64,000 nucleotides of DNA from Streptomyces puniciscabiei (GTDB taxonomy: Bacteria > Actinomycetota > Actinomycetes > Streptomycetales > Streptomycetaceae). Position 1 is the first letter of the stretch. Each line of letters starts with the position of its first letter. This document shows positions 16,997-25,051 of the stretch, piece by piece. The position numbers and the translations under genes are program-made. The notes below the pieces were generated by a model. The model was not told the DNA's origin. It searched no databases and saw nothing but the letters and a program-made list of their open reading frames with translations. Location of the stretch: NCBI RefSeq assembly GCF_006715785.1, contig NZ_VFNX01000001.1, forward strand, positions 620,001 through 684,000. The letters are read 5' to 3'.

Positions 16997-17617
16997 ATGT
17001 CCGCACGACGCGTCAAGCCCAGCCGCTGCATCTCCGTCGACATCGAGGCCGACGGGCCCATCCCGGGGCCGTACTCCATGCTGAGCATCGGGGCGGCCGT
17101 GGCCGGCACCCAGGACGCCGACGGCTTCACCCCGGCGGACCCGGAAGAGCGGACCTTCTACCGTGAACTGCGGCCGATCTCCGGCGAATTCGTCCCCGAG
17201 GCGCTGGCGGTGAGCGGCCTGGACCGGGACCGGTTGACCGCTCAGGGCGCCGAACCGGCCGTCGCGCTCGCCGAGTTCAGTGCCTGGGTCGGGGAGGTGA
17301 GCGCGGGTGCGCAGCCGGTGATGTGCGGGTATCCGGCGTCGTACGACTGGACGTTCCTGTACTGGTACCTGATCCGTTTCACCGGCGAGAGTCCCTTCGG
17401 GCACTCCGGCTGCCTGGACATGAAGACGCTGTACGCCACGAAGGCCGGGCTGCCGCTGCGGGCGGTGGCCAAGGGCACGATGCCGCGGGAACTGCTCTCC
17501 CGGCGCCGGCACACCCACCACGCCCTGGACGACGCGATCGAGCAGGCGGAGCTGCTGGCGAACCTCATGGCGTGGCCGGGTCCGGGTCCGGGCGCGTCGG
17601 TACCGCGATCTGGTTGA
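16997..17617 (+). CDS. DEDD-type 3'-5' exonuclease-like protein
   Basis: The 206-residue protein shows exonuclease motif I as SVDIEADGP (Asp15, Glu17), an internal Asp in YPASYDWTF (motif II) and a C-terminal HHALDDAIEQA (motif III with His and Asp). These are the four acidic metal ligands of the DnaQ-like superfamily. It may process nucleic acid ends or RNA, but the substrate is not determinable. Its 3' end overlaps the convergent TMEM175-like gene by 53 bp. No signal peptide. Confidence 0.8.
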   Translation: MSARRVKPSRCISVDIEADGPIPGPYSMLSIGAAVAGTQDADGFTPADPEERTFYRELRPISGEFVPEALAVSGLDRDRLTAQGAEPAVALAEFSAWVGEVSAGAQPVMCGYPASYDWTFLYWYLIRFTGESPFGHSGCLDMKTLYATKAGLPLRAVAKGTMPRELLSRRRHTHHALDDAIEQAELLANLMAWPGPGPGASVPRSG

Positions 17618-18191
17618 AGCCGTAGTAGAGGGCGAGCAGGCCGTGCGCGGCCAGCGTGAGCGGGGCCGAGACGAAGGCCAGGCCCACCGTGAGCGGGTAG
17701 CCGAGGGAGCCGAGGGCGAACCGGGCCCGGGTCGACCGGGCCGCCGTGGTGTCCACGCGCGCGTCGAAGAGGTGGCCGGTGCGGGTGAGGTGCCACCACA
17801 GGGCCTGGAAGGCGAGGGCCATGGCGACCATGACCAGGCTGTACACGGCGGCCGCCGCGTGTGAGGCGGCGTCCTCGCGCAGATACTCCGCGAGCATGGC
17901 CGTCGGCCACGGCACCGCGGCCACCATCATCAGCAGCAGAAGGTTGAGGAACATCAGCGTGCGGTCGACCCGGGCGACGTAGCTGAACAGCTGATGGTGG
18001 TTGACCCACATGATGCCGATGACCAGAAAGCTGACCACATAGGCGGCGTACGAGGGCCACTGCGCGCCCAGCGCGTGCCACAGGCCGCCGTGTTCCCCCG
18101 CCTTGGGGACCTTGATCTCCAGGATGAGCAGGGTGATGGCGATGGCGAACACGCCGTCGCTGAAGGCCTCGACCCGGCCGGACTCGTTCAT
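17565..18191 (-). CDS. TMEM175-family potassium-channel-like membrane protein
   Basis: The signature RVEAFSDGVFAIAITLLILEI at the N-terminus (FSDGVFAIAIT, residues 9-19) is diagnostic of bacterial TMEM175 channels, in which this helix lines the pore. Five or six hydrophobic segments follow over 208 residues (for example FLVIGIMWVNHHQLF and LMFLNLLLLMMVAAVP). I chose the ATG giving MNESGRVEAF; six codons upstream another ATG exists. Neither has a good RBS. The 3' end overlaps the convergent exonuclease gene by 53 bp. Confidence 0.85.
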   Translation of the reverse strand: MNESGRVEAFSDGVFAIAITLLILEIKVPKAGEHGGLWHALGAQWPSYAAYVVSFLVIGIMWVNHHQLFSYVARVDRTLMFLNLLLLMMVAAVPWPTAMLAEYLREDAASHAAAAVYSLVMVAMALAFQALWWHLTRTGHLFDARVDTTAARSTRARFALGSLGYPLTVGLAFVSAPLTLAAHGLLALYYGFNQIAVPTRPDPDPATP

Positions 18192-18217
18192 GGCCCAAGA
18201 CTGCCGCACACACCCGT

Positions 18218-18245
18218 GCGGGGCACGGCCATCGCCGTGCCCCGC
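18218..18245. terminator. Intrinsic terminator hairpin after the NCS2 permease
   Basis: A perfect 12-bp stem (GCGGGGCACGGC and its complement) with a 4-nt CATC loop lies just downstream of the permease stop on the minus strand. The T-rich tail is weak, as usual in high-GC actinomycetes. Confidence 0.75.
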
Positions 18246-18254
18246 AGGGGGAGT

Positions 18255-19622
18255 TCAGTGGGCGGGTGTGAGTTCCTCCCCCGCCTCCATCGGGTGCGTG
18301 ACGTCCTCGGCCTCCTGGCCCTTGCCGATGTGGTTGAAGAGGAGGTTGAGGACGACGGCCGTCACACAGCCGGTGGAGATGCCGGAGTCCAGGACGATCC
18401 TCGCGGTCTCGGGGAAGGCGTGGTAGAAGTCCGGCGCGGTGATCGGGACGATGCCGACCGCGAGGGCGACGGCGACGATCAGGACGTTGTTGTCCTTCTC
18501 CAGGCCAGCCCGGACCAGGGTCTGGATGCCGCTCGCGGCGACCGAGCCGAACAGGACGATGCCGGCGCCGCCGAGGACCGGGCGGGGCACGACGGCGATG
18601 AGGGAGGCGGCCATCGGGCACAGGCCCATCAGCACGAGGAAGCCGCCGCCGACGGCGACCACGAAGCGGCTGCGGATCCTCGTCATGGCGACCAGGCCGA
18701 TGTTCTGGGCGAAGGCGCTGCACATGAACCCGTTGAACAGCGGGCTGAGGGCGGAGCCGAGGGTGTCGGCACGCAGGCCGGCCGCGATGGTCCGCTCGTC
18801 GGCGGGGCGTTCGACGATCTCGCCGAGCGCCAGCATGTCGGCGGTGGACTCCGTCATGGAGACGACCATCACCACGCACATCGACAGGATCGCCGCGATG
18901 TGGAACGTGGGTGCGCCGAAGTGGAACGGGGTCGGGAAGCCCACGACGGCGGAGTGTGCGACGGGGCTGAAGTCGGTGACGCCGAAGGGTATCGCGATGA
19001 GCGTGCCGATGATCAGGCCGAGCAGGACCGCGATCTGCTTGACGAAGCCGCGGGTGAAGCGGCGCAGCAGCAGGACGATGAGGAGGGTGATGCCGGCCAG
19101 GGTGAGGTTGGCCGTCGATCCGTAGTCGTGCGCCGCGGGGTTCGGCCCCTGGGCCCAGTTGAACGCGACCGGGAGCAGGGAGACGCCGATCAGGGTGATG
19201 ACCGAGCCGGTGACGACGGGCGGGAAGAAGCGGACGGCCTTGCTGAAGAAGGGCGCGGCGACGAAGCCGAGCAGACCGGCGACGATGACCGCGCCGAAGA
19301 TCATCGGCAGGGCGTCGGACTTGTCCTTCGCGGACGCGACGATCGCCGTCATGGGGGCGACGCCGGCGAAGGTCACGCCGTTGACGAAGGGCAGGCGGGC
19401 GCCGACCTTCCAGAAGCCGAGGGTCTGCAGGAAGGTGGCGAGCCCGGCGGTGAACAGACAGGCTCCGGTGAGGAAGGTGAGGTCTTTGCCGGACAGGCCT
19501 ACGGCCGCGCCGACGATCAGGGGTGGGGCGACGACTCCCGCGTACATGGCGGCCACGTGCTGCAGGCCGCTGGTCGCCATTTTGAGGGCGGGGAGTTTCT
19601 CGTCAACAGGATGGGCGGCCAC
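18255..19622 (-). CDS. NCS2/NAT-family purine (xanthine/urate) permease
   Basis: The 455-residue protein has about 12-14 hydrophobic segments and the NAT hallmarks QHVAAMYAGVVAPPLIVG near the N-terminus, VSMTESTADMLA (the substrate-site Glu region) and FAQNIGLVAMT. These fit the UacT/XanP subgroup that imports urate or xanthine with protons. Its position downstream of 8-oxoguanine deaminase and uricase genes on the same strand supports purine import. The opening HPVDEKLP is shared with the deleted permease about 2.5 kb upstream, suggesting the two are paralogs. A terminator hairpin follows. Confidence 0.88.
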   Translation of the reverse strand: MAAHPVDEKLPALKMATSGLQHVAAMYAGVVAPPLIVGAAVGLSGKDLTFLTGACLFTAGLATFLQTLGFWKVGARLPFVNGVTFAGVAPMTAIVASAKDKSDALPMIFGAVIVAGLLGFVAAPFFSKAVRFFPPVVTGSVITLIGVSLLPVAFNWAQGPNPAAHDYGSTANLTLAGITLLIVLLLRRFTRGFVKQIAVLLGLIIGTLIAIPFGVTDFSPVAHSAVVGFPTPFHFGAPTFHIAAILSMCVVMVVSMTESTADMLALGEIVERPADERTIAAGLRADTLGSALSPLFNGFMCSAFAQNIGLVAMTRIRSRFVVAVGGGFLVLMGLCPMAASLIAVVPRPVLGGAGIVLFGSVAASGIQTLVRAGLEKDNNVLIVAVALAVGIVPITAPDFYHAFPETARIVLDSGISTGCVTAVVLNLLFNHIGKGQEAEDVTHPMEAGEELTPAH

Positions 19623-19838
19623 GGCGGCTCCTCCGAGCGGCTAACACGTCTTTGTCGACGTGGGTTTCATGGAGGTGGTGCGTGTGGTCGTGCGGGACCG
19701 GGACGGGGGTGGCGCTTGAGCGGTGCGAGCGGTGACCGTTCCGGGGCGCGTGCTTCCGCACGCGCCCCGGACGGCTGCCGTGGACCCCGCTCGGGTCCAC
19801 GGACCCCGGTCGGGAGCCGTCCCTCCCGACCGGAGCGT

Positions 19839-20255
19839 TCCGGCGAGCCGCCCACAGGGGGCGACCGCCGCGTCCTGCGACAGGCCGCCCGCACGGGGCG
19901 ACCCGCCAAGTACTCCGGCAACCCGGCCACACGGCCCGGCCTGCCAGTCCTCCGGCAGACCGACCGCACGGCCCGGCCTGCCGACTCCTCCGGCAGACCG
20001 GCCGCATGCTCCGGCCCACCGAGGCCTCCGGCGAATCACCCCGAGAGGTGACCGCCAAGTCTTTCCGGCAGGCCACCCGCGAGAGGTGGCCGCCGAGTTG
20101 TCCGGCAGACCGGCCGCGTGATCCGGTCTGCCTGGTCCTCCGTTCTCCGTCCTCCGGCGGTCATCCGCACGGCCACCGCCAAGGATCCTGGCGAGCCGGC
20201 CGCGGGGCCGCCTGCCGGTGTCCGGCGGGCCGCCTCGCGGGGCGACCGCCAGGTT
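19839..20255. repeat. Degenerate tandem repeat with a 37-38-bp period
   Basis: The word TCCGGCAGACCG and close variants recur at 19839, 19876, 19914, 19951, 19989, 20027, 20064, 20101 and 20139, steps of 37 or 38 bp. Looser copies continue near 20187, 20221 and 20256. Each unit also tends to carry CCGCACGG and a GGCCTGCC or GACCGCCAAG block. The period is not a multiple of three, so it is not a protein repeat. Unlike a CRISPR array, the whole unit drifts and there is no sharp repeat/spacer boundary. The rest of the 19623-20378 gap shows no gene. Confidence 0.75.
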
Positions 20256-20378
20256 TGCCGGTGGCCGCCGGCGGCGGTCGCCGAGGGGACCGGCGTACCC
20301 CGCCTCACGGCGGCTTCGCCGAAGTGTCCGGTGGGCCGGGCGTAGGCGGGGCCGGCCCACCGGCGCGTGGGTGACCGG

Positions 20379-21764
20379 TCAGGCCTGGGCCGTGATCCGG
20401 GCGAGGCGCTGGGCCTCCGCGCGGGTGGTGCGGGCGATGGCGTCCTCGTCGACGGTGAGCAGGCGGCCGTTCTCCACGATCTGCTCGCCGTTGACGAAGG
20501 ACGCGGTGACCGGGGCCGCCGCGCCGAAGACCAGCGCGGTCACCGGGTCGGCGATGGAGGCGTGGGCGAGGGTGTCCAGCCTCCACAGCACCACGTCGGC
20601 CAGCTTGCCCGGCTCCAGCGAGCCGATCTGGTCGCCGCGGCCGAGGACCTGGGCGCCGCCGTGGGTGCCGAGCCGGAGCGCCTGACGGGCGTTCAGCGCG
20701 GCCTCGCGGTGCGCGCCGAGGCGGTTGATCAGCAGGGCGTTGCGCAGCTCGGTGTGGAGTTCGCCGGACTCGTTGGACGCCGTACCGTCGACGCCGAGGC
20801 CGACCGGGACGCCCGCCCTCAGCATGTCGGGGACCCTCGCGATGCCGGCGGCGAGGCGGGCGTTGGACGACGGGCAGTGGGCCACGCCGGTCTTCGTGCG
20901 GGCGAACGCGGCGATGTCGGAGTCGTTCATGTGGACGCAGTGCGCCATCCACACGTCCTCGCCGAGCCAGCCGGTGGACTCGAAGTAGTCGGTGGGGCCC
21001 ATGCCGAACAGCTCGTGGCAGAACTTCTCCTCCTCCACGGTCTCCGAGCCGTGGGTGTGCAGCCGTACGCCCAGCCGGCGGGCCAGCTCCGCGCCCTGCT
21101 TGAGGAGTTCGGTCGACACCGAGAACGGGGAGCAGGGGGCCACGGCCACCTGGGTCATGGCGTCGAAGGAGGCGTCATGGTGCGTGCGCACGGTCTCCTC
21201 GGTCGCCGCGAGCGCACCCTCCAGCGTCTCGACGGCGAAGTCCGGCGGCAGCCCGCCGTCCTTGACACTGCGGTCCATCGAGCCGCGGGCCAGCGTGAAG
21301 CGGACGCCCATCTCGGCGGCGGCCCGGATGATCGAGCCGGACAGGTCCCCGGTGCCGTGCGGGAAGACGTAGTGGTGGTCCATGGCGGTGGTGACACCCC
21401 CGCGGGCCATCATGGCGAGGGAACCCTGCGCGGCCACGTAGGTCATCTGCTCGTCGATGCGCGCCCAGGTGGGGTAGAGCGCGACGAGCCAGTTGAACAG
21501 GTTGTGGTCGGTGGCCAGGCCCCGGGTGATCCACTGGTAGAAGTGGTGGTGGGTGTTGACCAGACCGGGGGTGGCCAGGTGGCCGCTCGCGTCGATCCGG
21601 CGCACCACGTTCTCGAGGCCGTCGGGGGCCTGGCCCGCGCCGACGGACTCGATGCGGTTGCCGGCGAGGACGAGGTGTCCCGAGGCGTACTCGGTGTCGC
21701 CCGCGTCCACGGTGGCGATCGCGCAGTTCTCGATGACGATGCGCTGGGCTGCCGATGGTGCCAT
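20379..21764 (-). CDS. Amidohydrolase, probable 8-oxoguanine deaminase
   Basis: The start is the ATG giving MAPSAAQRIVIENC, with AAGGAAG upstream. The 461-residue protein has the metal-binding amidohydrolase motifs of the deaminase branch: NTHHHFYQW (first His pair), HTHGSETVEEEKF, MAHCVHM and the final Asp in GLGVDGTASNE. The combination of THHHFYQW, CSPFSV and the HGSET stretch fits 8-oxoguanine deaminases related to AtzA/TrzN, which hydrolyse 8-oxoguanine to urate. That would feed the uricase encoded just upstream on the same strand. Other aminohydrolase substrates such as guanine or S-adenosylhomocysteine cannot be fully excluded. Confidence 0.8.
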   Translation of the reverse strand: MAPSAAQRIVIENCAIATVDAGDTEYASGHLVLAGNRIESVGAGQAPDGLENVVRRIDASGHLATPGLVNTHHHFYQWITRGLATDHNLFNWLVALYPTWARIDEQMTYVAAQGSLAMMARGGVTTAMDHHYVFPHGTGDLSGSIIRAAAEMGVRFTLARGSMDRSVKDGGLPPDFAVETLEGALAATEETVRTHHDASFDAMTQVAVAPCSPFSVSTELLKQGAELARRLGVRLHTHGSETVEEEKFCHELFGMGPTDYFESTGWLGEDVWMAHCVHMNDSDIAAFARTKTGVAHCPSSNARLAAGIARVPDMLRAGVPVGLGVDGTASNESGELHTELRNALLINRLGAHREAALNARQALRLGTHGGAQVLGRGDQIGSLEPGKLADVVLWRLDTLAHASIADPVTALVFGAAAPVTASFVNGEQIVENGRLLTVDEDAIARTTRAEAQRLARITAQA

Positions 21765-21831
21765 CGTGCTTCCTTGTCTTTGAGTGGCGGCCCGTGGAGG
21801 GGGAGTGTCCACGGGAGGGCACGGCAGGACC

Positions 21832-22275
21832 CTAGGAGGATTTGAGTGCCGGGGCCGGTTGACGGCTCCGGGTGCCGAGGTGATGGAAGAACAGGTTGAG
21901 CAGGACCGCGACGAGCGCCCCGGCGCTGCTGCCGGAGGCGGCGTCGACGAGGGGCAGCCGGTTGCCGACGAGGTCCTTCACGCCGATGGTCTGCGGGATG
22001 GTGGCGACGCCCGCGACGATCAGGCTCGCGGCGATCAGCCGGGTGCGGGCCGCGAGGTCGAGTCCGCAGGCCTGGCCGATGATGAGCGGAGGAGTGACGA
22101 CGCCTGCGTACATGGCGGCGATGTGCCGGAGCGCGGCGGGGACGAGCCGTACCGGGTGGAGCTTTTCGTCCACCGGGTGCACGGACGTGACGGCGTCGGA
22201 CGTGACGGCGTTCCCGGTGTGCGCCGGCGGGGTGGAACAAGGGGCGTGGGCCGGCCCCTTCGCAGGCTGTGCCAT
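21832..22275 (-). pseudogene. Internally deleted NCS2-type permease (147-residue remnant)
   Basis: The open frame encodes the first about 100 residues of an NCS2 permease (VHPVDEKLHPV, RHIAAMYAGVVTPPLIIG, NRLPLVD) fused directly to the last helix (SGSSAGALVAVLLNLFFHHLG). Compared with the full 455-residue permease of this cluster, roughly 320 internal residues are missing, including the TES and QN substrate motifs. The join is in frame and there is no stop or frameshift, so a protein of about 3-4 helices may still be made. It lies between uricase and the deaminase in the same transcriptional order. It could be a decaying gene or a maintained mini-protein. Confidence 0.75.
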
Positions 22276-22338
22276 GGTGTTCCCTCCGGTGTGGCGTGCC
22301 CCCGGCCCGGTGGGCGGGTCGGGGACACGCGTCCCGCG

Positions 22339-23262
22339 TCAGAGGTTGGTCATGTCGACCGGGATCCGCGGCTCACAGCCGTCCCGGAGGATGGTCGCCT
22401 CGATCAGGCCGTAGGGCCGGTCGGCGGCGAAGTAGACCTCGTTGTCGTTCTTGAGCCCGAAGGGCTCCAGGTCGACCAGGAAGTGGTGCTTGTTCGGCAG
22501 CGAGAAGCGGACCTCGTCGATCTCACTGCGGTTGTTGATGATGCGCGCACCCATCTGGTACAGCGTCTGCTGCAGCGAGAGGGAGTAGGTCTCGGCGAAG
22601 GCCTGGAGCATGTGCTTCCTGACCTGCTCGTAGGACTTCTCCCAGTTGGGCATCTTCTGCTCGTCGTCGGTCCAGTTGAACCGCCAGCGGCCGGAGACCT
22701 GGGTGGCCAGGATGCGGTCGTACGCCTCCTGCAGGGTCGTGTACTTGTCCTTGACGTAGCCCCAGAATTCGGAGTTCGTCGAGTTCATCACGACCAGGTC
22801 CTTCAGGCCGGAGACGACCTCCCACTTCTCACCGTCGTAGGTGACCTGGGTGACGCGGATCTCCTGGCCCTTGCGGACGAAGGAGTGCTTGACCTCGTCC
22901 GCGCCGATGAACTTGGAGTTGGCGTCGGAGGTCTCGATCCGCTCCCAGGCGTACTCCTCGATCCGGATCCGGGCGCGGTGGATCGGCTCCTGCGAGGTGA
23001 CGAAGTGCCGGGCGAGGTGGATGCCGAACTGCTCGGCGGACTCGATGCCGTGTTCCTTGGCCTTCGCGTACACCGTGTTCTTGGTGGTGTCGGTCGGCAG
23101 GACGTTGGCGTTGGAGCCGGAGTAGTGGACCTCGTCCATGTCGCCGCTCAGGGCGATGGAGACGTTGAGGTCCTTGATGTGGTGGGTGGCGCCGTCCCGC
23201 GTGATCTTTACGACTCGGTTCTCGGCCTTGCCGTACTGGTTCTGTCCCAGGATCGTGGGCAT
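22339..23262 (-). CDS. pucL: Urate oxidase (factor-independent urate hydroxylase)
   Basis: The 307-residue product has the uricase features: the N-terminal strand LGQNQYGKAENRVVKITR, an Asn/Thr-rich substrate site with DTTKNTVYAKAKEHGIES, and the QQTLYQMGARII and LPNKHHFLVDL segments of the second T-fold domain. The enzyme oxidises urate with O2 to 5-hydroxyisourate and H2O2. Its ATG follows the HIU hydrolase stop by 7 bp, so it belongs to the same operon as uraH and uraD. The H2O2 released gives a reason for a shared control element with the catalase gene. Confidence 0.95.
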   Translation of the reverse strand: MPTILGQNQYGKAENRVVKITRDGATHHIKDLNVSIALSGDMDEVHYSGSNANVLPTDTTKNTVYAKAKEHGIESAEQFGIHLARHFVTSQEPIHRARIRIEEYAWERIETSDANSKFIGADEVKHSFVRKGQEIRVTQVTYDGEKWEVVSGLKDLVVMNSTNSEFWGYVKDKYTTLQEAYDRILATQVSGRWRFNWTDDEQKMPNWEKSYEQVRKHMLQAFAETYSLSLQQTLYQMGARIINNRSEIDEVRFSLPNKHHFLVDLEPFGLKNDNEVYFAADRPYGLIEATILRDGCEPRIPVDMTNL

Positions 23263-23269
23263 GTTTCTG

Positions 23270-23668
23270 CTAGCTCCCTCGGTAAACGGAGTAGCCGAAC
23301 GGGTTGAGCAGCAGCGGCACGTGGTAGTGCTCGCCCGGTACGACGGCGAACGTGATCGCCACCTCCGGGAAGAACACGGACTGCGCACCGCTGTCCCGAT
23401 TCGCGGGGGCGTCCTGCTGCGCATCGGCTTGCTTTTTCTCGAAATACGGCTCGACCGCGAAGTCGAGCCGTACATGGGTGGTCCCCTCCGGCAGTGCCGG
23501 CAGGTCCTTGCACCGGCCGTCGGCGTCGGTCGCGGAGCCGCCGAGCGCCTGCCAGTCGGCCGCACGCCCGGAGCGCGCGGAGAGCTGGATGGCGACGCCC
23601 TCGGCGGGGCGGCCGATCGAGGTGTCCAGGATGTGTGTGGACACGGAGGCGGTGGTGCTGGTGCTCAT
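23270..23668 (-). CDS. uraH: 5-hydroxyisourate hydrolase
   Basis: The 132-residue transthyretin-like protein has His12 in STHILDTS, an Arg in VRLDF and the diagnostic C-terminal tetrapeptide YRGS. These identify the active site of HIU hydrolase as opposed to vertebrate transthyretin. It converts 5-hydroxyisourate to OHCU. A nonconserved Lys/Asp/Gln insertion (EKKQADAQQDAPANRDSG) lies at about residues 76-93. It is packed between uraD (4 bp away) and uricase (7 bp away). Confidence 0.93.
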   Translation of the reverse strand: MSTSTTASVSTHILDTSIGRPAEGVAIQLSARSGRAADWQALGGSATDADGRCKDLPALPEGTTHVRLDFAVEPYFEKKQADAQQDAPANRDSGAQSVFFPEVAITFAVVPGEHYHVPLLLNPFGYSVYRGS

Positions 23669-23672
23669 GGTG

Positions 23673-24185
23673 TCAGGCGTCCTCTTCGACGAGTCGGGCC
23701 AGTCGGATGCGGTTGATCTTGCCCAGCTCGGTGCGGACGATCTCCCGCTCCTGCTCCGGCGCGTTGCCGATCCGCTCCTTGACCGCGTCGCGCATCTGCT
23801 CACCGGTGCGGCCGGTGGCGCAGATCAGGAACACATGGCCGAACTTCTCCTGGTAGGCCAGGTTGAGTTCGAGCATCTCGGCCTTGAGTGCCTCGGAGGC
23901 GCCGGCCATGCCGCGCTGCTCGCGGGCGGAGGTCGGGTCCCCGGGTCTGGGCCGCCCGATCGGCGGGTGTCCGGCCATCGCCTCCTGAAGGTCCGCCGTG
24001 GTCAGCTCGGCCATGGCGGCGTCGCTGGCGGCGTAGAGCGCTTCGGGGGTGGCGTAGGGGCGGGCGGCGAGCAGTCGCCGGGCCCACTCCGTGGAGGCAC
24101 ACGCCTCGTGGAGGGCGGCGAGGGCCTCGCGCTCCTCCAGGTCGTTGAACCGGGCCAGGCCCGGGGGCGTGGAAGTCGAAGTCAC
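23673..24185 (-). CDS. uraD: OHCU decarboxylase
   Basis: The GTG start at 24185 has GGAGG 4-8 nt upstream. The 170-residue protein has the helical OHCU decarboxylase fold with the catalytic His73 in MAGHPPIG and the SAREQRG acidic pair nearby. It stereospecifically makes S-allantoin from OHCU, completing the uricase pathway. It is the first gene of the uraD-uraH-uricase operon; its promoter carries the dyad shared with katA. Confidence 0.93.
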   Translation of the reverse strand: MTSTSTPPGLARFNDLEEREALAALHEACASTEWARRLLAARPYATPEALYAASDAAMAELTTADLQEAMAGHPPIGRPRPGDPTSAREQRGMAGASEALKAEMLELNLAYQEKFGHVFLICATGRTGEQMRDAVKERIGNAPEQEREIVRTELGKINRIRLARLVEEDA

Positions 24186-24234
24186 GGGAGCCTCCGTGGC
24201 CGGATTCGGCCTTCGTGCTGAACGGGCTGCGAAC

Positions 24235-24273
24235 AGCTAACGCCCTCCGAAACACGGCGTCAACACTTTGTTG
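24235..24273 (-). promoter_or_regulatory. uraD operon promoter with dyad overlapping the -35 box
   Basis: On the minus strand, -35 TTGACG (24263-24258), a 17-bp spacer and -10 TTAGCT (24240-24235) precede a leader of about 43 nt. The dyad CAACA, AAG, TGTTG (24273-24261) ends in the first bases of the -35 box. The same element (CAACAAA, one variable base, TGTTGACGCC) occurs in the same place in the katA promoter. A repressor bound here would block RNA polymerase. Confidence 0.75.
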
Positions 24274-24311
24274 AAAATTCCGCGTGACAACGCTGCTTCC
24301 GCAGCCCCTGC

Positions 24312-24674
24312 TCAGCCCCCCTTCTCCCGGTTGAGGTAGTTGTAGACCGTGAAGCGGCTCACCCCGAGCGCGCTCGCCACGGTCTCCACGCCGTGCCGCA
24401 CGGCGAAGGCGCCGCGCGCCTCCAGTATCCGTACGATCTCCTGCTTGGCCTTGCGGTCCAGGTCGGCCAGCGGCCGGCCCTTCCGGCGCTCCATGGCGGC
24501 GAGGATGTGGTCGAGGGAGTCGGCCAGCTGGGGCAGGCGTACGGCGACGACGTCGACGCCCTCCCAGGCGAGGACGACGTCCTCGGGCCCGGCCTCGTCC
24601 GGCGGCATCATCTCCCCGCCCATGGCGTCGACCAGCGGCTTCACGGCCGTGATGAAGGGCTCGTCCCCGGTCAC
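24312..24674 (-). CDS. Small HTH DNA-binding protein next to the urate operon
   Basis: The 120-residue protein has a C-terminal helix-turn-helix (about 90-115, VETVASALGVSRFTVYNYLN) preceded by a helix RKAKQEIVRILEARGAFAVRH. The N-terminal half (residues 1-65) has no recognised domain. It overlaps the upstream gene by 4 bp (ATGA) and ends about 50 bp before the uraD promoter. Being the only regulator adjacent to the urate genes, it is a natural candidate to act on that promoter, but this is inference. Confidence 0.75.
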   Translation of the reverse strand: MTGDEPFITAVKPLVDAMGGEMMPPDEAGPEDVVLAWEGVDVVAVRLPQLADSLDHILAAMERRKGRPLADLDRKAKQEIVRILEARGAFAVRHGVETVASALGVSRFTVYNYLNREKGG

Positions 24675-24922
24675 CTATCACCCTCCGTGATCACGTTGAC
24701 CTGGAGGGAGATCCGGGTCGCACCGGCCTCCAGGCTCCTGCGCAGCAGGGCGTCCACGGCGGTGAGCACACGGTCGGCGCCCCCTTCGGCCGTGTTGCCG
24801 AACGGGCCCACGTCGACGGCGTCCAGCGCGGCCGTCTCGATGACCTCGCGCGCCGCCAGGGCATGCGCGGGCGCCTCGTCGAGGTCGAAGGGTTCGGTCG
24901 TGAACTCCACTCTCAATCGCAC
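24671..24922 (-). CDS. Small conserved protein, possibly MTH1187/YkoF-type (thiamine-binding-like)
   Basis: An 83-residue protein with the pattern MRLRVEFTTEPF, DAVDVGPFGNTAEGGAD, and a final ATRISLQVNV strand, an alternating beta-alpha-beta arrangement. This resembles small proteins annotated as thiamine-binding or DUF77-like, but I cannot confirm membership by eye. Its stop overlaps the start of the HTH gene, so the two are translated together. No signal peptide. A role as a small-molecule sensor for the HTH protein is possible but speculative. Confidence 0.55.
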   Translation of the reverse strand: MRLRVEFTTEPFDLDEAPAHALAAREVIETAALDAVDVGPFGNTAEGGADRVLTAVDALLRRSLEAGATRISLQVNVITEGDR

Positions 24923-25051
24923 CCGCCCAACCTAACGCGCGGCGGCGATGTTCCGGCAGCCCTTCCGGGTCCTCGCGCACTCGGCGCGACGGACCCGCCG
25001 CCCGCCCGCGTAGAGCGGACGACGGATCCGTTCAGCGAGGGGAAGGGCACA

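Noticed and set aside
19839..20345. Possible CRISPR array (37-38-bp spaced repeats)
   Set aside because: The repeated word is short and degenerate, the remainder of each unit is also similar between units, and no cas gene is present. It is a drifting tandem repeat.
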